From the NCBI GenBank assembly GCA_022496805.1, contig CM040093.1, positions 3,288,501 to 3,352,500 of the forward strand: a stretch of 64,000 nucleotides of DNA, given 5' to 3'. Source of the DNA: Pohlia nutans. Its lineage: Eukaryota > Streptophyta > Bryopsida > Bryales > Mniaceae. The position numbers and the translations under genes are program-made. Within the stretch, counting starts at the first letter, position 1; each line of letters opens with the position of its first letter. This document shows, in pieces, positions 46,926-58,500 of the stretch. The notes beneath the pieces are model-generated. The model had not been told where the DNA came from. It made no database searches and worked only from the letters and a program-made list of their open reading frames with translations.

Positions 46926-47881
46926 CAATCACAACTTTAAATCTGAGAATTTGATCTAAAATTTTAACTACCTAATCACATGTCCATACATGCTCCCCTC
47001 CCAAACCAACCTTGATGTGTATAATGTGCTCCCAAATCAGCTTGTGCATACCTTCACTCCCAAACCAGTATGTGTAGACCTTTCCTCTCAGATGAATCCT
47101 CATGTGCATACTCTTACTCCCACATCACCAGGTGCATACCTTTGCTTTCAAATAAGCCCTCTCAAATCATCACACATTCTACAAGTCATTTGTAATATTC
47201 AACTCTCAAAACAAGCATTGATGTAGAGAACAAAAGCTCCTTCATGCGTATGTGGTGTTCAAATTCTTAGCAAGTGTATTCATTGGGTTGTGACAAGCGT
47301 GCACAGTTAAATTTGGATGTTCTTGATTTTTTGTGTAAGCTTTTTGAGCTTGAATTTTGGCACACTTGTCATTAACATGTAGATTATCTTGTGACAAGAA
47401 TTTCATGGCAAATGGGCCATTTTTTAGCCATTGGGAGGGTGTCAAAGTTGGTTGTAGTGAAAATGATTTCCACAAGCATACCGCAAAATAACACATGTTG
47501 GTAGATTGGGAATATCCTTTTTTTTACTAATCTTTTAGACTTGAGATTTTTACCATATATTACTAACACAAATTGGTTTCTACCAAAAAAACATCAAATT
47601 AAGGATTTTTTTTTTCAATTCTTGGGAGGCTGTCGAAGTTGGTAGGAGTGAAACTTTTTCCACAACTACCTATATTGGTAGATTTTGAATAACTTTTTTT
47701 TGGTGAATTATTTGGCTTTGAAGTTTGGTAGGCATACTAAAAACTTGATTTCAAGTTCATGGTAAAAATTTCAAGGTAAAATACCAATTTTTGATCTCTC
47801 TAGAGGCTTTCAAAGTGGGCAGACTTGATTTTTTTTCCACTGGGAAACCAAAAACGCCATTCTACCTTGGATCCTACTGTA

Positions 47882-48282
47882 CATTATTTAAATTCCCAAA
47901 TTTATCATATTTTTTTAAATACAAAAAATTCAAAAAATCAATACTGACATCACATGTACTATTGTCCTTTTCTAATCTCTATTATGACATACTGTATTCG
48001 GAAAGCCCTAACTTCAAATTGGCAAGCATGGATGAGTCATAGAAATGACTTGTCACAATGTCACATGTGTATTGCTTGAAAAAATAATATATCTTCATAA
48101 TTATTATAGAATATCATTGTATGGAGGATAGACTGTATATTTTTCAAAGCTCTTTGTACTTGAATGCCACAAATTTGGTGACTTGTAACACTTCATCATA
48201 CTTAGCCGTGAATAATTGAGGTTGTCATTTAGAGTGTGAGCTTGCGAAGGGAGATTCTACAACACGATTCCTATGTGTTGGT
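47882..48282. other. AT-rich stretch, no gene seen
   Basis: No coding frame or RNA gene was recognised. Confidence 0.35.
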
Positions 48283-49088
48283 GCGCTATGAACCTTCAAC
48301 AATGCCCTACTATGTTATAAGCAAAACTAAATACTAACATACTTAGGCTTTCTGACAGATTTGGCGGGAGATTTGGGCAATAGCTTGTGTGAATTTTAAG
48401 GGTTTGATAGAAGTTTGGCCAATTAACCCCTCAAGGATCAAGGTTGATTTTCCAAGTTCGGTCAGCTCACTGTGGAATGAGTATTGATCCTCAATTCTTG
48501 AGATTTTTTGTGGTGATTCTACTCTTTGTAATGAAGATGGGATGGTAATTTGCGTACATAGTTGATGTTTAAATCAAAAGATACAATCATGTAAAGGTGA
48601 AAAACCTAACTGCGAGCAGCTCTTGAAAAATTCATACAATGAGCTAACACCTTCATGCACACAATTGCCAAATTCATTTTACCAAATTTGAGACTAAACT
48701 TTGCATTTTCGGCATTTTCAGAAAGTTTCAAATATGGGCAGCAAGCCAAGAAAAAAGGTGCAACCAACTTTGAAGCTTATAATCTTACTATTGAAGAACC
48801 CTGAACGGTTGAAAATTTGTAGGTGGTGATAAATTCAAGTTGCTTGAAATATCCTACGGTTGGATTGGTCAAAAAGGTCATAGATCAAAAACTATTTGTC
48901 TTTTTATGAGAAGGGGTACTTTGGAGTGTTTGGAGAGGAACATAGTTGTGGTCCTTTAGGGGTTAAAGGAACCCACATCCAACCTTGGACAGGGGTAGGG
49001 GAAAAAGCCCTACAGTACAAAATAAATAATTCTGTGATACCTTTTACCCTCATCTGGGGCCTTGTTGAGGTTTCAAATTTTCTCTAAT
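48283..49088. repeat. MITE R, copy 1, split by a TTAA element
   Basis: It aligns with 56452-56743: GGCTTTCTGA(C/T)AGATTTGG and GGGGCCTTGTTGA landmarks are shared, and the ends are inverted TGAACCTTYAACAAGGC repeats. The piggyBac-like MITE at 48427-48962 sits at its TTAA. Confidence 0.7.
48427..48962. mobile_element. TTAA-flanked MITE, piggyBac-like (copy 7), 536 bp
   Basis: TTAA at 48423-48426 and 48963-48966. Ends CCCCTCAAGGATCAAGG and, from the right, CCCCTAAAGGACCACAAC. Inserted into repeat R; the unoccupied equivalent at 56598-56601 has a single TTAA. Confidence 0.9.
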
Positions 49089-49554
49089 GAAAGCTTGCGC
49101 CAATACTTGCATTCTTTACCCCTTAATGCCTGCTGCTCTTCGGTCGTATTCTTTAGAGAGAACCGACCAGCGGACGTTGCTTCGATCAAGAGGGCACCGT
49201 CCACTGGTCAGACGCCTAGCTTGAAGACGAAACTGCAAAACCGTTGAATACGTCGGCTGTGCATGACTCGGCCCCCGCGAGATCTGGAGATTGTATCAGC
49301 TTCTCCTGTCCCGCTCGATCCGGAAATCGATGGAGATCTGATCAGCTTTCGGTCGATATATCTCGCAACACAACGTACCATGCATGCATGCAAACTAATT
49401 AAATGATCGAGCTCATCCCAATATATTCAACTTCATTCATTAATTTATTAGCGACACGTACTCTAACTTCCAGCACTGACAGGCCGGGTGAATATTCAAT
49501 CGTCGCAGAGATCAGCTAAACCTGTCAATCGGGCATTCATGATTTGAATGATCA
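49089..49554 (+). promoter_or_regulatory. Probable promoter and 5' leader of the LOTUS gene
   Basis: Composition becomes more GC-rich from about 49100. No domain-bearing frame is present. An in-frame TGA at 49549-49551 precedes the first candidate ATG. Assigned by position only. Confidence 0.35.
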
Positions 49555-52500
49555 ATGCAAGCACATCGATGTGAATCGATCGGCATGGCGTTGCCTTCCG
49601 GACTGCCAGCGCTCATGGCTCCAGACAACGATGCCCTCAAGAAATTTGATTCAGAAGCTGCAGACTGTAACGAAGAGGCTGAAAATTTAAGCAATAAAAA
49701 TACAGACAGTTCCAAAAAGCAAATTATCAGCGGATTGAATAAACCACCTCGCAGTAGTAGTAACTGCTGCAAGCCTCCTGGGGGCGACTGTAATTTAAAC
49801 GAATCCCGGTTCCGTGAGGAACTGCAGCGAGGCGTCCCCATCGACAGCGGCAAGCGCTCCGTGTTCGCGTTCGGCCTCTCCGACGAGCAAGAAGACGCGC
49901 TGTTCCAGTACATCACCAACAAAACTACCAAGCGACCTCCCGGCTACGAGCCGGACCGCGACGCGCTCGCGGATTGCTGGGGCTCGCCTGAACCCGAGCG
50001 CGACGACGACGAGAACGCGCAGGATTCGCAACCGCCCATCAGTTTCTCGGCTGGAGAATCTGAACCCCTGGTACGTCTGGTAACTATTTGATCATGTCTT
50101 TTCCCCGTTACATTTTGTTTTGACGTTTTTTCACCCCGAAAAGATCCAATGCTTCATGGTTTTAAAACGTCAAATTCAATTGATCATATTCTGAAAAATG
50201 TAATTCAGACGGTTCCAAATTTTATATCACCGGAGAACATCATTCATAACACTCAGTAGCACTCAGTAGCCTTCATGCTCAAGATTATGATCTAGTTGGG
50301 TGTGAAATATGCTGCTGCACCATCTACTGCGGGGCAAGACAGAGCTTCTACAAGCTACTGAATGTTGAAAAACCAAAATAATACAAATTAATTGAACAAA
50401 GAAATTCGACTTGTATGACCTACTTAAAACTGTTGAAAAAAATGAAGCCCAATTTGTGCTTCTTGCTCCTCTAGGGTTTAATTGGCAGGGGTTACTAAGT
50501 GTTAAATCGATCACTCCTGTGTGTGGTGCCTGCATGCAGGGGGACAGTGGCGAGCAAAACGAGGTGGATGTGGCAAGCACAGAGTCGTTGTATGAAGGGG
50601 AGGGAGGGGTGGACTTGGGCTCCAGATCACCAGGAGGCGTAGTCGTGGACGCAACCCACATTATTGGCAACAACAAACATCGTGATGGTTCGGATCTGGA
50701 CAGGGATCTCATCATGCAGAAGGTGAAGGAGTGTTACGGCTTGGGCGTGCGAACGGCAGCGCTGGAGCGCGTCATGCGCAAAGATCAGGAATCCGAGCCG
50801 GCAACGCAATCATCGAGCAACTCTGGAATGACAATTAAGACGAAGATCATGGTGGGTACTCGCAGCGGTTTATTTTTTGTGGCTATAGATCGCCAACTTG
50901 CTATTTGAAAAATGGGCTTGCTGTGTTGCTATAAGAAAAAATATATATTTGGGTAAAAAATAGAGTATATTGTCATAATCTTCCCTTATCAGTACACTGA
51001 TTATTGCCTTTTACTGTGAGTCACAGAATTAGTGTGAGATTTCCCACCAATCCTCAATTAGTGTGAGGCTTTATACACAATCCTCACTACTCACTGTGAG
51101 AATTCTCAATTACTGTGAGTCACACTTTGTTCTAATACCTGAGAATACTGAATTGCTGTGACTCACAGTAATGGCGATAATTGGTGTAGTATGTATAGCC
51201 AACAATTCTACAGAAAGCTATGTATTTTTAGTATTTTTTTGGTAAATCGCCATACAATGCTTTCTATTTTTCAAGTTCCAGTTTTTAAATCGCCAATGGG
51301 AAAATGAAAAAAAAACGCAGGTGGGTAGTAGTAGTAGTCCAGGCAAGATGATAAGCAGTCCAGAGCTTTCGGACAATGACGAAGACGGGATCACTGATTC
51401 TAACCTGTGGGAAGACGAGTGCATGCGCTACCTGGAGCGCGCGCCGGAGTTTCGGGCGCGGCTGCAGTACGAGGTCCGCGTGATCCTGATCTCGCCCGCG
51501 TTTCGCAGCGCGGGCCGCACCGTCACGGCATTCGCGCAGCTGTACGAGAAGCGGTTCGGGCGCACGGTGGACAATGCGGCCGGGTTTAGCACAGCGGCAC
51601 GCCTGTGCCGCTCCATGCCGCACGTGGTGCAGCGTGCGCTGCTCATCGACGAAGGCAAGCAGTGACTTTTGATGTTGCTAATTTTAGCCAAATTGCTACA
51701 TAAAAATTTGGGCTGCATAACATTCACAAGGCTTCACGATTGCGCTCTGCCTTTCCTTCGTGCACTTTGCTCATCACCTTGGGATTCCACGTCCAATTAG
51801 CTACTGATGAAGTCCTCTTGGGTGTGAAATATGCTGCTCTATCTACTCTAGAGCCAAGGCAGAGCCACTGCATGCTACTAAATGTTTTGCGCTAAATGAT
51901 ACAAAAGATTTTTGAAAAAAAAACAGAAGGAATAATAGGACTTCAACTTTCCTACATGGAGTCAAGATGTGAAGCCTTTTTATCACCCAGGTATTGCCTA
52001 AGTAGCACACGTGTATGACCTAGGTGATATTACCTAAATATTAATATGAAAAGAGCATCCAAGAAACCTGGATTGCTCTTCAAGCCATACATAACATTCA
52101 ATAGCCTTCATGCACTCTGCTCATCACCTTGGGACTCCACCTATCCAATTAGCTACTGATGAACTCATGTTGGGTGTGGAATACGATGCACCGTCTACTG
52201 TGGGGCAAGGAAGAGCCACTGCATGCTAGTACTGAATGTTATGTGGAAAAGTAGCAAAAATGCTAAACTGTCTCCTGACAAAATTTATAAAAAAATAAAT
52301 CACTGAAGGCAAGCTGCGGCTGGTGGACACGCCCAAGAATCACCGCATCGTGGCGGGCATCCGGTCGGGCCTGCGGCGAATTGTGTACGACGTGCTGCGA
52401 TCGCAACATCAGAGCGGGATCGCGGTGGACGCGGTGGAATCCCTGTTGGAACGAGTGATGGGGGTGCCCCTGAAGGAGGTGCTGATCGATCACGGCTACC

Positions 52501-55500
52501 AGGCCACGAGCGCATCCGTGGAGTGCCTGCTGCGCGACATGCCGGACCTCGTGTTTCTCGACGAGCGCGCGGCGCAGACACGGGCGTTTCTTTGTAATGG
52601 CGCCCAGGATCCCGCTCTCACTGACGGCATTCTCATCCAACGCTCACCCATCTCCCCTGAAGCTCTCGTCACCACCGGCGTTCAACAGGTGAATGTACCA
52701 AACTACGTCCATCAATAGTCATGCTTATAGCCTACTCCAGGAAATCAGCTAGGACCCATAACATTCTTTAGCAGCCCCACTAATCAGCATCGTAGGGCAG
52801 AATCGTTGCAAGAATCGTAATCTTATGGAGAATCAAAGCCATCTTTCGCTAATAAAAGATGACTTGGAAGCTCAACGAACTTTTGATTTTTTTAATAGTT
52901 TCTACATGTTCCACATCATCAAGTCCCTATTTTGATGTTGATTCACTGCACAAGCAAAAAGGTGTGTTGCAGCTCTAATGGGAGCTCTAGCTAAAGCATG
53001 TTATGCCAGTTGTGGCAGCTTCAGATTGGTTCTAAGAAGTACAGTTACAACCTGTAATGTATTTTTCTATGCACACAATCTTCATAGAGTATTTCAAATC
53101 TTTGTAGAAAACTCCTCCTTATCTCTCTATTCTCAATTCTCTCTAGTGTACTTCTCAAAATAAGACTCTTCTAATGTCTGACATGTGTCGTAGGCTATGC
53201 TAAATAGAGTACTCCATGGGCTTGCCACATCGTGTAGTGGGTGCATGCTACCACTTTGTTGCTTCGCGACTCCGAGATAGCATGCATCCGCTACATGCTG
53301 TAGTAGAGCCCATGGAGTACTCTATCTAATACGTAAAAAACGAGTGATGGTTTTTACTTCTTTTGTTTAACAATTAATGAATTATTACAGTGATGTTAGA
53401 TCTTCAAAACCAAACTTTATTCCATTTCAAACTTGAAGTTCTTTGTGTTTACAAACTCCATTCTCATCCAATGCTCACCGATCTCCCCTGATGCTCTCGT
53501 CACACCACTGGCGTTCAACAGGTGAGCCCTTGTAACAAACAACGTCCATCAATAAAAGCTTGTAAATAACAAGTGGTGGTTTTTACTTGTCTTCTTTTAA
53601 AGAATTAATGAACTATTAGGGGTGTCACACTTCTTTCTTCCCATTCTCAATCTTCAGAGAATATGTGCATGGCACTTTCTCCTTGAATTGTGGGGACTCA
53701 TTCTCTGAAGATTGAGAAGTTTTATTCTTCTCCTTCGGAGGTGAGCAATGGGCGTGAAGATTGAGAAGCTGTGGCCATTCTCATTCTTCACATGGCTTCA
53801 AGGGGAGTCACAACTTCATGGAGAATGGGAAAAGAATGGCCAAAATTACAAACGATTTTGTCTCCATGTTCTCGGAAGAGGTGTGACACCCCCTGTTGTA
53901 GTGATGTTCGATCTTCAAAACCAAAGTTGATTCCATATGAAACTTGTCTGAGGTTCTTGGTGTTGAAAAAGCAATGCTTACAAACTCCAATCCTTAATTA
54001 ATGAAAAGGTTATGTTTAATGGATATAGCCAAACACCATATGCATGTAACCGGAGCTCATTTTCTTATCTACTAGTTTACAAAAATACATTTTACTTCAT
54101 TTGTTTCACACATGTTGATTTGTAGCATGTGTGACCCTAACATGATACCATGAATGAATATACTCTTCCTACCTTGTGGGTAGGAAGAGTTGCTTAAGAA
54201 CTACATACCGTAGGGGTAGATTTTATGCTATCTAACATCTAAATTTAATGTGAGCCCCATTCCAACCCAACTTACTATGATAAGGGAAAAACAAGCCAAA
54301 AAGACATCAAAATGGATTAGGACATGTTTTACATGAATTAGGCTCTAAATGAAGTAGAAGACAACGGCATGCTCTTAGTATTCAAGAATAATTTATGTTT
54401 AAATTATGCTCTTCCATTCCAAAATGGTAGCTCGTTACAATTTACATGATAGTTTAAAAGGCAATTTAAGCTATCAACGTAACTTTGCGCACAATTTCTT
54501 GTCTCCCAACCAAGCAGTTGAAAAGGAGAACTCCAAGCTGTTCCAATTCTGAAGTCCCAAACTTACAAGAGGAGAGTGACGTGGCGGACTCCCATTTGCC
54601 CAAAAGTCCTCCCGGACCCCGAACCGGACCCAATGGAATGTCCCCAGAGGAGCTCTCTGATCTCCGTGTCCTCTGTGCAGCTGAAAGCTCAAGCCCTTAC
54701 AGAGACGCCTCCCTTTATTCCATTGAAGACATGTCCCCTCACGTCCGTTTACGTTTCAGGTCCATAATATATATGTTGTTATGTTTCTTCAAAACTATTA
54801 TATAGTCTTTAATTATTTATAGCCATATTCTAAAATTTTGATTCTTGCACTAATAGAAAGGTAGTCTTTGGGTATTAAGGAATAATGTCAGCCCAAACTC
54901 ACTATTGTAGTGCGCTTAATGATCTTGGGTACTATGTTCTGGTACTATTCCTTAATATCCAAAAATCACCATTTTATTCGTGTTGTAGTCACGTAAGCAC
55001 TGTATTTTGGCACTTTTGGACTAATTGCTGAGGTTAAAAACTCCTTCAATGAAATTAGTCAAGAATTTTCTCTTTTAACTTAGTTTGTCTTACTCGACCA
55101 CGAGACAAAGTGTAAAACACAACGTTGAAGACATCTAATAAACCTCCCAGTCTGTCACACAAGCATATTTTAAGAATATGTATTTGAAATATTCTAAAGA
55201 TAATCTTAGATATTCGGCAATATCTTATCCAAGTTGTTTAATCCCCAAAGGACCAAGAAGCGGCTCGAATTGGGACTCATAATTTTTTGTCAATTTTGAG
55301 TAGGTTCAGTGTGGACTTCCTTTTGTTCACATTTTTTGTTTTTTGACCAACATATGTGCACTGTTCTTCAGTGCTTTCAGTGATATAAACTTCAATCTCA
55401 TTTGAATTATACTTTACACAATATGATCAATTGGATTTGCCATTTTAAAACCATGAATCCTTGGGTCCTTTAGGGGTTAACATATTGGACACTTGTTTAA

Positions 55501-58500
55501 TAAGACTACATTATTACGATGCCAAGTTGGAAAAAAGTGTCAAACATGACAACCCTACTTCTAACCATTATTTTAGCTAAAATTTGTGCAAAAAAACTTC
55601 ATCGGTTCAGGCTCCTGCTGGCATTGCACGACGAGGGTCAAGGGATCCGAGTTGAAGACCTCCCGGGTGCGTACGAAAAGATGTTTGGGGTGGCACTGGA
55701 TTTCCCGTCACTGGGGTTGGACTCCCTCCAGGAGCTCATTGATACATGGCAGCATGACGGAGTTTTGCTGGTGAAAGCCTCAGCTCCAGGGTGGGTCTTC
55801 CCTATTAACACCCTGGAGAATAACCGCATTCTCAACACCATAACCTCGGGTTTACGCTCCGCTGTCTTTGCCATCCTGTTGGCACGCTACCCGGAGGGCC
55901 TGCCACCCCTGGAGCTTGCGGAGTGTCTCGAGGAGACGCTTTCAGGTACACTCTATTGCTTTTAGTGACATATGATACACCATTATGAATAACATGAATT
56001 AGTGTACCTATTGTTGAACATCATTTAACTATCACTAACAGAAACACCACCAACCTGCGTGGACTAGTGAAAAGACCCCACATGACAAACTAGATTAGTT
56101 GTGGATATTTTTGGACATGTTTCTCTTGTTACTTGGGCGGTGTTTTTATACTAGTGTATTAGTTACCAGGTTTGGGTTTTGTGTTGCCATCGTATTGCTT
56201 GACTAACTATTCATTGAAACGCTTCTTGATAGTGGTCCCAAGGTACACAATTTAACCCAAAAGAATTTATGTATACTAATTTGGTGTTACAGTAATTAAA
56301 TATTTAAATCATAGATCACACTATATAGAATAAACATTGTTATGGATTTTCAAAATTACCAAAAGTATTATACTCTTGATAACTATCTTTAATAAATTGA
56401 TAGAAAAATACTATATTTGGTACATTTTGGATCATTTTGTAGCAAATCCTACATTAGAGCAAGTCTGAACCTTTAACAAGGCTCCAACAATGTTACAAGG
56501 GAAGCTAAATATAATTGAGGTTTGGGGAGCGTAGGCTTTCTGATAGATTTGGACATTAGCTTGAGTGATTTCTAACAGAGCTCCAAGAGCTAGCCAATTA
56601 AAGGAGCTCTACCTCCCAAGTACATCCAATCACTCTGGGTAGAGATAGGGAAAAGAGCCTTGAAGTACAGAAAAATAAATCTATGAGATCCCCTTGTACT
56701 CCTCCTCTAGGGGCCTTGTTGAAGGTTCAAACTTTCTCTAATGCATTTTTGGCTACTTGCACCCCAAAAGCTCCTTGAATGAATTTAGCCAAAAATAATA
56801 ATTTAAAATCTCTTCTGAAACATAACTTGTCTCTCTCAGGGAAGCTGTGGGATATTCTGAGCTCCAATGGGTACATTTTCAAAGACATGAGCAAAACAAC
56901 AGGGGCGTTGTGCAAAGGGAAGGCCGAGTTTCAACTGGCGGAATGCCCTGAGCTTCGGCTGTTGTTAAAAGATATGGAAGACTTTGTTCGTCTAGGCAGC
57001 CAAGAGGATGGCGTCTTGATAGTGAAGCTCCGGGATGGGGAGTTCCCGTTGCTTGATCTTCTGGACTGTGAAGTGTCTGAAGAGGCATCTGCAGCAGTTC
57101 TGGAGGGAGGCAGCTCCCGTAGCCCAACCAAGGTAAAATTTGATGTTATTCTTAACATGAAAACAGGGGAATGGCCTGATTTGGGTACCACTTTTACGCG
57201 TCTCACATAGTGTGACTTATGTCTAACTCATTTTATGTATGCTAGAAATTCCGTCTTTAACACCATGTATATAGTTGCAGCCATGGTGCTTATAACACCC
57301 TCTAATTTTTGTAATTTTTCAATGTATTTTCTTACAAAAAAAAAATTCTCAAGAATCTCTCTATTTTTGGAGGGGGTACCCATATCAGGCCATCACCCAA
57401 CATCTTGACGCCACCTGAAATGCGTCATGCAAAACATACAGGACGCTCACCCTTGCTTATCGTACAGGAGGATTCAGACATGACCGTCCCAGTTCCTAAA
57501 ATCAATTTAAGCCCAGCTTCGCAAGGGGACGCGGTGACAGGGGGAGAACTCAAAAGGCATGAAGAGTTTGCATCACCATCGACATCACCAGTGTCGGCAG
57601 CCACTCCCGGCTCTCCATCTCTGAAGCTGCAACAGGAAATCAGGATGATATTTGGGAGCCCCGAGTACATGGAGAACGGGTTGACAGCGGACGAGTTTTA
57701 CACCGTGTACCGCGACCGGACGGGAAAGGCTCTCCAGCTCGGGGAATTCAAATCCATGGAGGCATTGCTACATGCCATGCCTGATGTCGTGGGCACGGAT
57801 GCCAATGACCAGATGATCACCCTCGTGCAAAGCCGACGTAACATGCGCATTTTGTCAGTGACCAAGGTTGGGTTGAGGCAGGTAAAACTCTTTGATCTCC
57901 ACGCGTATGAGATAATTTCATTGCTAGTGGCTTAGAGAGTAGGTCACTTCATTACCTCGTGACCTGTGCAACTCACTATATCTTCCAACCAATCACTTCT
58001 CTCCTAATGTACAAAAGCAAAAGAATCTTCATCATTTATTAATATCTAAACCTACTAATTGTAAAAACAAAAGTACACTGAATGGCCTATTTAGTGTTTG
58101 GGACACTATTTCTCATCCTGGACACTATTTAATTTTAGAGAGATATAGTGTCCATGTAAAAACAAAATTATGGATGTAATGTTCCAATGCCATATGACAA
58201 CTTTATAATATTAAACATGGCATGCCACCTTATGTCATTTTCATTACTTGGAAAGAACATGGCACTCTCAGTGAAAGTGGGAATGACAAGTGGCAAACTT
58301 CTATGTAGTGTAGGGACAATACTTCTCTTCATCTTTGAACAAATTGTGGTAAAAGACATCAATTCACCCCAGACACCAAATACGCCATTTAATGTAGTGG
58401 GTTTTTCCTTTTAAGACTATTGGTTGGTGATTCAAGTTCTGTGTAAATCTTTGCCGTTGTGATGGAAAATTGATGCCAATGTCATGGAAATTAATGCACC

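Larger units (their letters stand above)
45050..47879 (-). mobile_element. Tc1-like (DD34E) DNA transposon with about 555-bp inverted repeats
   Basis: The element is flanked by TA (45048-45049 and 47880-47881). The ends read CAGTAGGGTCCAAGG and CAGTAGGATCCAAGG. The inverted repeats run to about 45605 on the left and back to about 47325 on the right, much longer than the 30-200 bp usual for Tc1 elements, with only scattered mismatches. The transposase gene is on the - strand. The 46940-47240 segment between gene and right repeat holds degenerate repeats of CTCCCAAA(C/T)CA and GTGCATACC, possibly subterminal binding sites. A 298-bp CACTA-like MITE lies in the 3' end of the gene. Confidence 0.9.
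51655..52308 (+). other. GC-AG intron (intron 3 of the LOTUS gene)
   Basis: The exon ends GAAG at 51654 and the intron starts GCAAGC, the donor context known for GC-AG introns. It ends CTGAAG at 52308. This junction rebuilds a Gly codon and joins two LOTUS-bearing exons in phase. Without it the frame stops seven bases later. The intron contains two copies of the ATAACATTCARTAGC repeat. Confidence 0.75.

Noticed and set aside
49208..49393. Minus-strand frame upstream of the LOTUS gene
   Set aside because: Short, no domain, and lies in the presumed promoter region.
53458..53552. An extra coding exon in intron 4
   Set aside because: It copies only the tail of exon 4 and lacks an acceptor that keeps phase, so it is treated as a pseudo-exon.
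54485..54517. ATG-led start of a separate gene at exon 5
   Set aside because: The sequence before the CAAGCAG acceptor is intronic by phase, and exon 5 joins exon 4 and exon 6 to complete LOTUS repeat 3.
57389..57467. Earlier acceptor for exon 8 at ATATCAG (57388)
   Set aside because: With the GTAAAA donor at 57133 it breaks phase and gives an early stop. The GTACAG acceptor at 57467 keeps phase and has a better pyrimidine tract.
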